Below are positions 1 through 8,170 of a stretch of 64,000 bases of DNA, one piece after another. Location of the stretch: the NCBI GenBank assembly GCA_004298465.1, contig SCRT01000002.1:88648-152647 (forward strand), read 5' to 3'. The notes below the pieces were generated by a model. It saw nothing but the letters and a program-made list of their open reading frames with translations, had not been told where the DNA came from and ran no database searches. The first letter of the stretch is position 1; every line of letters begins with the position of its first letter. The position numbers and the translations under genes were made by a program. The DNA is from Nevskiaceae bacterium. Lineage in GTDB: Bacteria > Pseudomonadota > Gammaproteobacteria > Nevskiales > Nevskiaceae.

Positions 1-319
1 GCAGCAGGCCCTCGTCCAGCTCCATGATCTCGATGGAACCCGCTTCGCGCGCATGGCGGAAGAACGGTTCCAGCGGCACGAAGTCCAGAGACACGAAGCC
101 GTAGATCAGCTTGCGCACCTTGCCGGCCGCGCACAGCATGCCCATGTCCATGCCGCCGTAGCCGACCACCGTGAGGTCCTTCAACGGCGAGCGCAGGATC
201 TCGCGCACCAGCGCCATGGGCTTGCGGCGCGGCCCCCAGCCGCCGATGCCAAGCGTCATGCCGTCACGCAGTTGCGCCACGATCCCGGCCGGCGTCATTT
301 CCTTGTTCAGCGTATTCAT
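1..319 (-). CDS. ipdA: IpdA-like CoA-transferase alpha subunit (3' end cut off by window)
   Basis: The first 106 codons are present; the rest lies beyond base 1. The visible part has the GIGGWGPRRKPMALVR motif near residue 25, followed by ILRSPLKDLTVV and a GKVRKLIYGFVSLD stretch. These are hallmarks of the glutaconate-CoA-transferase-like family, and the closest match I know is IpdA of steroid degraders. In that family IpdA works with IpdB on the last steroid ring after C/D-ring opening, as a hydrolase on a CoA thioester. The start ATG at 319 lies 30 bases after the stop of the upstream dioxygenase gene, so the two are probably co-transcribed. An ipdB partner would be expected just left of the window. 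Subfamily assignment rests on motif recall; a generic CoA-transferase alpha subunit is the alternative. Confidence 0.8.
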   Translation of the reverse strand, partial: MNTLNKEMTPAGIVAQLRDGMTLGIGGWGPRRKPMALVREILRSPLKDLTVVGYGGMDMGMLCAAGKVRKLIYGFVSLDFVPLEPFFRHAREAGSIEIMELDEGLL

Positions 320-348
320 GTTCGAAGCTTCAGCAGCAGAGACAGGCA

Positions 349-1272
349 TCAGTTCTGGAAGCCTACGGAGAAGTCGTGCCCCCAGATCGACACTTCCTTC
401 GTCATCGTGGTCTGCCACGTCGCCGGGTCGACGGCGATGCCGCCCCAGCCGTATTCCAACGCGAAGTTGCCGGGCGTCATCATGTAGAACGACGTCATGC
501 GGTCGTTCTCGTGCTGGCCGAGCGTCGCCATCAGCTTCACGCCCCGCGCCTTGACGCGGTCATAGGCACGGCCGACGTCGGTCATGGCACCGACTTCCAC
601 CATCGCGTGCACGCAACCGGCCGGATTCGGCATTTCCGCGAGCGCTATGCTGTGATGGCGGCCGCAGGCGGCGTGCAGGAAGTAAATGCGGATCACCGGT
701 GCATCCGGCCCCGGCTGGAAGTTGAACACGTCGGACAGGCCGAAGCCCAGCACGTCGCGGAACAGCTTGAGCGTGGGATCGAAGGTAGCGGCCGCCGGCA
801 GCACGACATGGCCGAGGCCGAGGTCCGTGCCGGTGGCGGAACGCGTGACGAAATTCCCGACGCCGATCGGCGACGTGAACGGCGACGGAGCGCCGAGGCG
901 CCCGGTCACGAGTTCGTGGCGGTTGCCGGCCGGATCAACGAACGCGGCCATGCGCGCATAACCGCGCTCGGCGGCGTGGTGCGCGGCGCCGTGTTCCAGA
1001 GCCACACCCGCCGCTTCCAGTGCCTTGACGGTCGCTTCGAAGTCCGCGTCATCGTTCAGCAGCCAGCCGGAGGCGAGGTAGCGGTCCTGCGCGCCCTTCA
1101 CGGCCGTGATGCGCCACGGCTGCGCGTCCATCTTCAGCCGCACCGTGCCATCCGCGTCCGTGTGCGCCGCCATACCGAGCATCTGCTCGCCGTAGTCGCG
1201 CCACTTTTCCGGCGCCGTGCTTTCCGCCACGAAGTAGGCAAGGCATTGAATGCGCGTCATCATCTTCACCAC
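349..1272 (-). CDS. Type I extradiol (meta-cleavage) dioxygenase, steroid TesB/HsaC-like or BphC-like
   Basis: 307 residues, the usual length of two-domain vicinal-oxygen-chelate dioxygenases. Spacing matches the BphC/HsaC pattern: iron ligands His155 (in GLGHVVL), His222 (in VHAMVEV) and Glu273 (in NFALEYG), with catalytic His207 in GRHHSIAL. Such enzymes open a catechol ring next to the hydroxyls; in steroid degraders the substrate is the aromatised A ring of the 9,10-seco intermediate (3,4-DHSA). The KSI, KstD, HSD and IpdA-like neighbours favour that substrate, but the sequence alone does not exclude another bicyclic catechol. ATG codons at 1272, 1263 and 1260 are all possible starts. A 12-bp palindrome sits 6 bases upstream of 1272. 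Likely first gene of an operon with the CoA-transferase. Confidence 0.85.
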   Translation of the reverse strand: MVKMMTRIQCLAYFVAESTAPEKWRDYGEQMLGMAAHTDADGTVRLKMDAQPWRITAVKGAQDRYLASGWLLNDDADFEATVKALEAAGVALEHGAAHHAAERGYARMAAFVDPAGNRHELVTGRLGAPSPFTSPIGVGNFVTRSATGTDLGLGHVVLPAAATFDPTLKLFRDVLGFGLSDVFNFQPGPDAPVIRIYFLHAACGRHHSIALAEMPNPAGCVHAMVEVGAMTDVGRAYDRVKARGVKLMATLGQHENDRMTSFYMMTPGNFALEYGWGGIAVDPATWQTTMTKEVSIWGHDFSVGFQN

Positions 1273-1277
1273 CGGTT

Positions 1278-1289
1278 GTCACTAGTGAC
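1278..1289. promoter_or_regulatory. Perfect 12-bp palindrome, possible operator
   Basis: GTCACTAGTGAC is perfectly self-complementary and lies between the divergent dioxygenase (start 1272) and flavoprotein (start 1433) genes. Its position next to a start codon suits a dimeric repressor. It does not resemble the KstR operator as I know it. Function is inferred from position only. Confidence 0.35.
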
Positions 1290-1432
1290 GGGATTATCGG
1301 AACGCGGCCCGGCGCTGGCGTCACCCATTGGGACGATGGCTGCAGCCTGCGAACCGCGCCCTACTCCCATCGGGTGACGCGCCCCGCACGCGGGCTTGAA
1401 TAATGCGAAACACGCCTTGAACCGAGTTTTCC

Positions 1433-3115
1433 GTGTCCGACGCTGCCTCCACGACACTTCCCGCCCACAACCGGCACTATCCGCCGGACGGCACGCTGCC
1501 GATGGAATCTCCGGAGCGCGCCACGGCCGACACGCACTGGGATGCGGAATGCGACGTGCTGGTTCTGGGCTTCGGCGCGGCGGGCGCGGCGGCGGCGATC
1601 ACGGCGCGTGAAAGCGGCGCGGACGTGCTGGCCGCCGACCGCTTCGACGGCGGCGGCGCCACCGCCATGAGCGGCGGCGTGGTCTACGCCGGCGGTGGCA
1701 CGGCGCAGCAGAAAGCCGCCGGTTACGAGGACACGCCAGCAGCCATGTTCAACTACCTGCGGCAGGAAACCGGCGATGCCGTCCGCCACGATACCTTGCA
1801 TCGGTTCTGCGAGGATTCGGCCGCGCTGATCCAGTGGCTGGAAGGGCTGGGCGCGGATTTCACCTCCACCGTGCCACCGCCTAAGACGTCCTATCCGAAG
1901 GACGGCGTCTACCTCTACTACTCCGGCAACGAGCCGGTTCCGGCCTGTGCGGAGCACGCGAAACCCGCGCCGCGCGGCCACCGCACGCGCGGCAGCTGGC
2001 TGTCCGGTCGAACGTTGTTCAACCTGCTGCGCCAGCGCGTGGAAGCGCTCGGCGTGCGCGTCTGGCAGCGCAGCGCGGTGCACCGGCTGATCGTGGACGC
2101 CCACGGCGCCGTCGTCGGCGCGGAAGTGTGGCGCCTGCCGCCGGGCACGCCGGCCGAAGCCGAGCACCGCCGCCTGACCGCGAAGGCCGACAAGCTGCAT
2201 AACGTGTTCGGCGGCTGGGCGGACCGCCTGCGCGCGAAGGCGGCGGCGCTGGAAATGCACGCCGGTACGCGGCTGCGCGTGCGCGCCCGGCGTGGCGTGG
2301 TGTTGTCCACCGGCGGCTTTGTCTTCAACCGCCAGATGATGCAGTGCTACGCGCCGAAGTACCTGCAGAACCTGCGCCTCGGCACCGCCGGCGACGACGG
2401 CAGCGGCATCCGCCTCGGCCAGTCCGTCGGCGGCGCGACGGCACGGCTCGACAAGGTTTCGGCGTGGCGTTTCATCAACCCGCCGACGGCGTGGCCAAAG
2501 GGCATCGTGGTGGCCGGCGACGGGCGGCGCTTCTGCAACGAGCAGGTCTACGGCGCGAAGCTCGGCGTGGCGATGTGTGAGGACCACGACGGCCACGCGT
2601 GGCTGATCCTGGACCGCAAGACGCGTCGTGCGGCACTACGCGAAGCGTTGTTTGGCGGCCTGTGGTTCTTCCAGAGCGTGCCGGCCTTCATCCTGATGCT
2701 GTTCGCGCCGCGTGCGCGCAGCATCGCGGCGCTGGCGCGCCGGATCGGCGTGCCGTCGGAACCGCTCGCCGCCGCGCTGGGCGACTACAACACGGCGGCG
2801 CGCTCCGGCGCGACCGACCCACTCGGCAAGGCCGACGATTTCCGCCAGCCGCTGGACACGCCGCCCTATTACGCGCTGGACATTTCCGCCGGCAACGGGC
2901 GCTTCCCGTGCCCCGCCATCACGCTCGGCGGGCTGCGCGTGGACGAGGCCGACGGGCAGGTGCTCAAGGCCGACGGCACGCCGGTCGGCGGCCTGTACGC
3001 CGCCGGGCGCACCGCCATCGGCATTCCCTCCAACAATTACGTCAGCGGCCTGTCGATCGCAGACTGCCTGTGGTCCGGCCGTCGCGCCGGCACGGCGGCG
3101 GCCGGCACGCCCTGA
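1433..3115 (+). CDS. FAD-dependent 3-ketosteroid Delta4-(5alpha)-dehydrogenase-like flavoprotein
   Basis: 560 residues from a GTG start; an ATG at 1502 (23 codons in) is the alternative. The N-terminal dinucleotide-binding motif VLGFGAAGAAAAI is followed by GGGATAMSGG, as in fumarate-reductase/KstD-type flavoproteins. The C-terminus has GRTAIGIPSNNYVSG, where Tyr536-Val-Ser538 matches the Tyr-x-Ser pair I recall from the Delta4-(5alpha)-ketosteroid dehydrogenase active site. It lacks the YPGAG motif of Delta1 enzymes, which the second flavoprotein in this cluster does have. The predicted reaction is desaturation of C4-C5 in 5alpha-reduced 3-ketosteroids. It is first in a plus-strand run with two SDRs and a methyltransferase. 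The exact regiospecificity is inferred. Confidence 0.75.
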   Translation: MSDAASTTLPAHNRHYPPDGTLPMESPERATADTHWDAECDVLVLGFGAAGAAAAITARESGADVLAADRFDGGGATAMSGGVVYAGGGTAQQKAAGYEDTPAAMFNYLRQETGDAVRHDTLHRFCEDSAALIQWLEGLGADFTSTVPPPKTSYPKDGVYLYYSGNEPVPACAEHAKPAPRGHRTRGSWLSGRTLFNLLRQRVEALGVRVWQRSAVHRLIVDAHGAVVGAEVWRLPPGTPAEAEHRRLTAKADKLHNVFGGWADRLRAKAAALEMHAGTRLRVRARRGVVLSTGGFVFNRQMMQCYAPKYLQNLRLGTAGDDGSGIRLGQSVGGATARLDKVSAWRFINPPTAWPKGIVVAGDGRRFCNEQVYGAKLGVAMCEDHDGHAWLILDRKTRRAALREALFGGLWFFQSVPAFILMLFAPRARSIAALARRIGVPSEPLAAALGDYNTAARSGATDPLGKADDFRQPLDTPPYYALDISAGNGRFPCPAITLGGLRVDEADGQVLKADGTPVGGLYAAGRTAIGIPSNNYVSGLSIADCLWSGRRAGTAAAGTP

Positions 3116-3144
3116 CGCACCATTCACTCCAGACCGAGAAACGC

Positions 3145-3924
3145 ATGGACCGCTTGAAGGACAAGGTTGCCATCATCACCGGGGCCGCCAGCGGCGTAGG
3201 CAAGGAAGACGCCACGCTGTTCGCCGACGAAGGCGCGAAAGTCGTGCTCACCGACCTGAACGAGCCGGATGGTGAAAAGGCGGCGGCGGCCATCAACGCG
3301 AAACATCCCGGCGCCGCGCTGTTCCTGCGCCACGACATCGCCGAGGAGGCGGACTGGGAGCGCGTCATCGCCACGACCAGGGAACGCTTCGGCGGACTGG
3401 ACGTGCTGGTGAACAACGCGGCCATTCTCGTGCAGGCCAGCATCGTGGAAACCTCGCTGGACACCTGGCGGAAGGTCCAGCGCATCAATTCCGACGGCTA
3501 TTTCCTGGGCTGCAGGCACGGCCTGCTCGCGATGCAGGAACGCGGCGGCGGTTCCATCGTGAACATGTCCTCGCTGGCCGCGCTCGGCGGGCAGTCCTCG
3601 TTCTGCGCCTACAGCGCGTCGAAGGGCGCGGTGGCGGCGCTCACGCGCTCCGTCGCCGCCTACTGCCGCCGCGAGCTGAACCACATCCGCTGCAATTCCA
3701 TCCACCCGGACGGCATCGCCACGCCGATGGTGTTCAACCTGCACAAGCAGAAGGACGCGAAACCCTCCTACGTGCGCGAGAAGGACCCGAAGCAGCTGCA
3801 GGCGCGCTTCGCCCAGCCGCGCGACATCGCGAACCTCGTGCTATTCCTCGCCGCCGACGAATCACGCTTCGTCAACGGCGCGGAATACCGCATCGACAAC
3901 GGCTACCTGATGTGGGGCGACTGA
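3145..3924 (+). CDS. SDR, 3beta/17beta-hydroxysteroid dehydrogenase-like
   Basis: 259 residues from the ATG at 3145, 29 bases after the flavoprotein stop. The cofactor motif TGAASGVG starts at residue 12, NNAA is present, and the catalytic Tyr156-x3-Lys160 lies in YSASK. Several stretches match the Comamonas testosteroni 3(17)beta-hydroxysteroid dehydrogenase as I remember it: RHDIAEEADW, NSIHPDGIATPM and LVLFLAADES. That enzyme interconverts 3beta- or 17beta-hydroxyl and keto groups on steroids with NAD(H). Context agrees, as the product would feed the adjacent ketosteroid dehydrogenases and isomerase. Classical SDR membership is certain; the steroid substrate is a strong inference. Confidence 0.85.
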   Translation: MDRLKDKVAIITGAASGVGKEDATLFADEGAKVVLTDLNEPDGEKAAAAINAKHPGAALFLRHDIAEEADWERVIATTRERFGGLDVLVNNAAILVQASIVETSLDTWRKVQRINSDGYFLGCRHGLLAMQERGGGSIVNMSSLAALGGQSSFCAYSASKGAVAALTRSVAAYCRRELNHIRCNSIHPDGIATPMVFNLHKQKDAKPSYVREKDPKQLQARFAQPRDIANLVLFLAADESRFVNGAEYRIDNGYLMWGD

Positions 3925-3980
3925 GGCGACGGTGAACGATTGCCGCAACCGGCGCATCCATCCGGCACGAGAGAACTGCC

Positions 3981-4844
3981 ATGACCCCACTCCTTGAAGG
4001 CGTCGTCGCCGTCGTCACCGGGGCCTCGCGCGGCGCCGGCAAGGGCATCGCCGTCGCGCTGGGCGCGGAAGGCGCCACCGTCTACGTCACCGGCCGCACG
4101 CTGAAGGAAGGCGACGCGCCGCTGCCGGGCACCATCGCGCACACCGCCGAAGCCGTGACGCAGGCCGGCGGGCGCGGCATCGCCGTCGCCTGCGACCACG
4201 CCCTCGACACGGACGTGAAAGCGCTGTTCGACCGCGTCGACCGCGAACAGGGGCGGCTCGACATCCTCGTCAACAACGCCACCTTCCTGCACGACCGGCT
4301 GACCGACCACGGTCCGTTCTGGGAAAAGCCGCTGGAGCTTGTGGACATCCTGTACGTGGGCCTGCGCTCCGCCTACGTGGCGAGCTGGCACGCCGCGCCG
4401 CTCATGGCCCGGCACCGCAACGGACTCGTCGCGTTCACGTCCTCCTACGGCGCGAACTGCTACATGCACGGCGCCGCCTACGGCGCGCAGAAGGCCGGCG
4501 TGGACAAGTTCGCGCACGACATGGCGGTGGACTTCAAGCCCTTCAACGTCGCCACCGTCTCGATCTGGATGGGCATGCTGCGCACCGCGCGCACGCGCCG
4601 TGCCATCGACGCCGCGCCGGAGCAATACGCCGGCTTCTGGGACATCGCCGAAACGCCGGAATTCACCGGACACATCATCGCCGCCCTCTACCGCGACCCG
4701 CGGCGGGCGGAAAAATCCGGACAGGCGCTGATCGGCGCCGAAGCCGCACTGGAATACGGCATCACCGACGCGGGCCGCCAACCCCCGTCCCAGCGCGCCA
4801 TGCTGGGCGGGCCGGTGCCGGCGCATCCGGCGGTGGTTGGCTGA
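3981..4844 (+). CDS. SDR family oxidoreductase (DHRS1-like)
   Basis: 287 residues with TGASRGAGKG at the N-terminus, NNA in the middle, and Tyr167-x3-Lys171 in YGAQK. The form TGASRGAGKGIA and the VYVTGRT stretch after the second strand recall the DHRS1-like group. It follows the HSD-like SDR by 56 bases and precedes the methyltransferase, so it is probably part of the same transcript. Its substrate is unknown; given the neighbours, a hydroxysteroid or an intermediate alcohol is likely. Confidence 0.8.
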   Translation: MTPLLEGVVAVVTGASRGAGKGIAVALGAEGATVYVTGRTLKEGDAPLPGTIAHTAEAVTQAGGRGIAVACDHALDTDVKALFDRVDREQGRLDILVNNATFLHDRLTDHGPFWEKPLELVDILYVGLRSAYVASWHAAPLMARHRNGLVAFTSSYGANCYMHGAAYGAQKAGVDKFAHDMAVDFKPFNVATVSIWMGMLRTARTRRAIDAAPEQYAGFWDIAETPEFTGHIIAALYRDPRRAEKSGQALIGAEAALEYGITDAGRQPPSQRAMLGGPVPAHPAVVG

Positions 4845-4934
4845 AGGTCTCCGATCCGGCGTCGGCGGGCCATGGCCTTCCGGCCTTGGCGATGCGCACA
4901 ATCCGGGCCTCTCTTTCAGCCTCCGGGAACGCCC

Positions 4935-5843
4935 ATGCCCCAGCGCAACGCACAACGCGTCAGCCCCACCGCCTACGCCACCGGCAATTTCTGGGTGCGG
5001 CACGGCATGTCCCACCCGGCGCTGTGGACACCGCAGGGGGCGTGGCTGGATCGCGGCTTCAGTGCGTTCATCCGCGCCACGCGGCTCGCCAGCGGCGTGT
5101 CGCTGGAAGCGCTGATGGTGGCGCGGCACGTCGGCATCGACGCCTGCCTTGAGGCCGCCATCGCGGACGGGCGCGTCACGCAAGTCATCGAGCTCGCCGC
5201 CGGGCTGTCGGGCCGCGGCATCCGCTTCGCGCAGCGCCACGGCGCGCGGCTCACCTACGTGGAAACCGACTTGCCCGACATGGCGGCGCTCAAGCATGCG
5301 CGGCTGGAAACGGCCGGGCTGCTGACAGAACAGCATCGCGTCGTCACGCTCGACGCGCTGGCGGAGGATGGCGCCGCATCGCTTGCCGGCGTCGCCGCCA
5401 AGCTGGACCCGCAACAGGGCACGGCGATCATCACGGAAGGGCTGGTGAACTACCTGCCGCCGGCCGCCGCGCAGGCCCTGTGGCGCCGCATCGCGGGCGT
5501 TCTCGGCGACTTCGTCCACGGCCTGTACCTGTCGGACTTCTACCTCACAGGCGAGAACCGCAACGCGGCCATGCTGGCCTTCGGCGCCGCCATCTCCACC
5601 TTCGTCGGCGGCCGCCTGCACGTGCCTTTCGACACCGAGGCGCAGGCGCGAACGGCCTTCATCGACGACGGCTTCGCCACCGTGGACCTGCACCGCACCG
5701 CGGACCTCGCCGCCACGCGGCATCTGGCGCATGCCGCCGGCGCGGATCGGGTGCGCATCCTCGAGGTGTGGATGGCACCGCGCCAACCGCAGCGGCGCGC
5801 CCCGCCACGCCGGCGCAAGCCCGCCACAAGCCCCCGGGACTGA
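4935..5843 (+). CDS. SAM-dependent methyltransferase, leucine-carboxyl-methyltransferase (COG3315-like) family
   Basis: 302 residues from the ATG at 4935; an in-frame ATG at 4872 would add a poorly conserved-looking Arg/Pro-rich leader, so the later start is preferred. Features of the LCM/PPM-like fold are VIELAAGLSGRGIRFA (SAM loop, near residue 80), YVETDLP, and EGLVNYLP before the final domain. Members of this family O-methylate carboxyl or hydroxyl groups of small molecules. The C-terminal 25 residues are Arg/Pro-rich and probably disordered. It closes the plus-strand steroid run and faces the KstD gene tail to tail. A methyltransferase is unusual in a steroid catabolic operon; its substrate cannot be read from the sequence. 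Confidence 0.75.
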   Translation: MPQRNAQRVSPTAYATGNFWVRHGMSHPALWTPQGAWLDRGFSAFIRATRLASGVSLEALMVARHVGIDACLEAAIADGRVTQVIELAAGLSGRGIRFAQRHGARLTYVETDLPDMAALKHARLETAGLLTEQHRVVTLDALAEDGAASLAGVAAKLDPQQGTAIITEGLVNYLPPAAAQALWRRIAGVLGDFVHGLYLSDFYLTGENRNAAMLAFGAAISTFVGGRLHVPFDTEAQARTAFIDDGFATVDLHRTADLAATRHLAHAAGADRVRILEVWMAPRQPQRRAPPRRRKPATSPRD

Positions 5844-5857
5844 ACGCCCGCCGCGAC

Positions 5858-7591
5858 TCAGGCGCCCGGCGCGCCGCCCGCCGCCGCCATCTCCAGCGCG
5901 GCAACGTAGCCGAAGGTCATGGCCGGACACAGCGTGGAGCCGGCGCCGGGATAGGTGCCACCCATGACGGAGGCCGTGGTGTTGCCGGTGGCGTAGAGGC
6001 CGGGAATCACACTGCCGTCGTCGCGCAGCGCGCGGGCCTTCTCGTCCGTCACCACGCCGCCTTTCGTGCCGATCTCGCCGGGGTACATGGCGATGGCGTA
6101 GAACGGCGCCTTCGCGATCGGGCCGAGGCAGGTGTTCGGCTTGACGCTCGGGTCGCTGTAGTAGCGGTCGATCGGCGTCTCGCCCTTGTGGAACTGCTCG
6201 TCGACGCCGGTGGCGGCGTAGCGGTTCATGTCCGCCACGGACTGTTCCAGGCCAGCCGCATCGACGCCGATCTTCGCCGCAAGCGCTTCCAGCGTGTCGG
6301 CCCGGTAGTACACCTTGTCGAGCCAGTCTTTCGGCAGGCGGGAATCCGGCTGGATCTGCCCCGGCAGGAACAGGCCGGCCGGGTACTTGTGGCGAAACGT
6401 GGCGTCGAACACCAGCCAGCACGGCACGGTGCCGTTGCCCTTCGCATCGTCGGCGTACATGAGGTCGCGGAATTCCGGGTACGGCGCCGCCTCGTTGGCA
6501 AAGCGCCGGCCTTTCCCGTTGACAGCGACGCAGCCCGGCATGCCGCGCTCGACGAACAGCGCGACCTGCTGCCTCGCGCCCGGCTTGCGCACCGTCGGCG
6601 CGCCCCACACCTTGTCCATGTTGCCGAGCGCCGCACCCACCGCCCGCGCGGCGCGGATACCGTCGCCGTGGTTGATCGGCGGCGGGGCCGTCCATTCGGC
6701 GGAAGTCGGCTTGGCGAGATAGTCCTCGCGCATCTGCTGGTTCGCCTCGAATCCTCCGCAGGCGAGTACGACGCCGCGCCGCGCGCGAATCCGCACGGGC
6801 TTGCCCTCGCGCCGGGCGACGATGCCCGTCACGCGGCCGTCCTCGACGACGAGGGACTCCATGCCGGTGTTCAGCCACAGCGGCACATTCTTCTGGAGCA
6901 GGGCATGGCGCAGCGCCGCCACCATGCCCTGCCCCAGCACCTGGCGGCGGTCGCGCGGCGTACGCAGGCGCCAGGACACGTCCAGCCAGTATTTCAGCAG
7001 CAACTTGATCGTCAGCCACACCCAGCCCGGCCCGCGCGAGAACAGGGTGTGCGCCTCGCGCTGCGACATGGCGATGCGGCCCATCAGCAGCGTACCCTTG
7101 AACGATGCGCGCTGGTGGTCGAATTCCGCACCCAGCAGGCGCGCGTCGAAGGCCACCGGTTCCATCGAACGCTGGCCGTCCTTGCCGCCGCTGCGGCCTT
7201 CGCGGCCGGCATAGTAGTCCGGGTACTTCGGCACGTTCTCGTATTTCACGCCGAAGCGCTCGCGCAGGTGGCGCACCATCTCCGACGCCTGCCGCAGGTA
7301 GGCCACCATGCGCGCCTCCGGCACGTCCGGGCCGATGCAGGTCTTCATGTATTCCAGCGCCTCGGCTTGGGAATCGTGGCCGCCGTGCTTCTCGATGTCG
7401 TCGTTGCACGGCACCCAGATGCCGCCGCCCGACACCGCCGACGTGCCGCCGTACTTGTCGGATTTCTCCACGACGAGGGCGGACAGGCCGGCGCCGGCGG
7501 CGGTCAGCGCGGCCGTCATGCCGCCGGCGCCGGAGCCCACCACGACAACATCGCAGCTTTCGTCCCACCGACCCATGTTGCGTGTTTCCAT
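5858..7591 (-). CDS. kstD: 3-ketosteroid Delta1-dehydrogenase (KstD)
   Basis: 577 residues. The N-terminal FAD motif VVVGSGAGGMTAA is followed by KYGGTSAVSGGGIW. The C-terminus has YPGEIGTKGG and then GNTTASVMGGTYPGAGSTL. In that last motif Tyr547 and Gly551 align with Tyr487 and Gly491 of the Rhodococcus enzyme, which promote keto-enol tautomerisation. The reaction is FAD-dependent 1,2-desaturation of 3-ketosteroids, needed for A-ring aromatisation. It lies 23 bases downstream of the ketosteroid isomerase gene on the same strand. ATG at 7576 is an alternative start. Very long antisense open frames across this gene reflect its GC-rich codon use and are not genes. Confidence 0.85.
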   Translation of the reverse strand: METRNMGRWDESCDVVVVGSGAGGMTAALTAAGAGLSALVVEKSDKYGGTSAVSGGGIWVPCNDDIEKHGGHDSQAEALEYMKTCIGPDVPEARMVAYLRQASEMVRHLRERFGVKYENVPKYPDYYAGREGRSGGKDGQRSMEPVAFDARLLGAEFDHQRASFKGTLLMGRIAMSQREAHTLFSRGPGWVWLTIKLLLKYWLDVSWRLRTPRDRRQVLGQGMVAALRHALLQKNVPLWLNTGMESLVVEDGRVTGIVARREGKPVRIRARRGVVLACGGFEANQQMREDYLAKPTSAEWTAPPPINHGDGIRAARAVGAALGNMDKVWGAPTVRKPGARQQVALFVERGMPGCVAVNGKGRRFANEAAPYPEFRDLMYADDAKGNGTVPCWLVFDATFRHKYPAGLFLPGQIQPDSRLPKDWLDKVYYRADTLEALAAKIGVDAAGLEQSVADMNRYAATGVDEQFHKGETPIDRYYSDPSVKPNTCLGPIAKAPFYAIAMYPGEIGTKGGVVTDEKARALRDDGSVIPGLYATGNTTASVMGGTYPGAGSTLCPAMTFGYVAALEMAAAGGAPGA

Positions 7592-7614
7592 CGTTGTCTT
7601 CCTTTCAGCGGGCT

Positions 7615-8004
7615 TCAGGTTGCGGCCGGCAGCCTTTCCATGTCGCTCTGGCTCCAGTACGCCTTCATGGACGTGAAATGTCCCTGCGCATCGAAGGTCA
7701 TGACGTCGATGACGTGGATCACTGCCCGGCCGTGCGGCGAGGCCAGCGTGACATCGAAAGCCATCGCCGCCGCGTCGCCCTGGCTGCCGCGGATCGGTGC
7801 GGCCAGTGCAAGTTTCGCGCCGTTCTTCAAGGCCATCGCGTAGAACGCGCGGATCTCGTCGCGGCCTCGTTTCGGCTTGCTGCCAACCGGGTCCTCCACA
7901 GTCGCATCGTCGGCATACAGCGCCACCAGCGCTTCGAGGTCGTTGCAGTTGAAGGCATCCAGATAAGCCTGCATGGCCTGTTTCATCTGCGCTGCGGGCA
8001 CCAT
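7615..8004 (-). CDS. ksi: Steroid Delta5-3-ketosteroid isomerase (KSI)
   Basis: 129 residues, NTF2 fold. From the ATG at 8004, which has GGGAG 7 bases upstream, the catalytic residues fall at Tyr14 (AYLDAFN), Asp38 (TVEDPVGS) and Asp100 (HVIDVM). These match Tyr14, Asp38 and Asp99 of the Comamonas enzyme almost position for position. KSI moves the 5,6 double bond of 3-keto-Delta5 steroids to the 4,5 position, producing the substrate for KstD, whose gene follows directly. A longer open frame to 8076 exists, but the extra residues do not fit the family. It is transcribed divergently from the LuxR-type regulator. Confidence 0.92.
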   Translation of the reverse strand: MVPAAQMKQAMQAYLDAFNCNDLEALVALYADDATVEDPVGSKPKRGRDEIRAFYAMALKNGAKLALAAPIRGSQGDAAAMAFDVTLASPHGRAVIHVIDVMTFDAQGHFTSMKAYWSQSDMERLPAAT

Positions 8005-8170
8005 GTCGAACTCCCGATCGGCCCGACCCGGAGCGGGCCTGACATCACGGCATTCTCGGCAGCCCCCCTCGGGCACGCTTCATCCACATGGGTGACCACC
8101 GCGCCACACCACGCTGCCGCAGCGTATGGCGTACCGCCGCGCAATCTGGTAGAACGCTGGAGTCCCTGCA

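Noticed and set aside
3903..7568. Very long minus-strand open frame (1221 codons)
   Set aside because: It is Arg/Gly/His-rich, has no recognisable domains, and lies across kstD in another frame plus the antisense of two plus-strand genes; it is a GC-rich shadow.
5480..7843. 787-codon plus-strand open frame opposite kstD
   Set aside because: Composition is typical of antisense frames of high-GC genes and no motif is present; kstD on the minus strand explains the region.
8111..8123. Short inverted repeat CGCTG-ccg-CAGCG in the LuxR/KSI gap
   Set aside because: Five-base arms are expected by chance in such GC-rich DNA.
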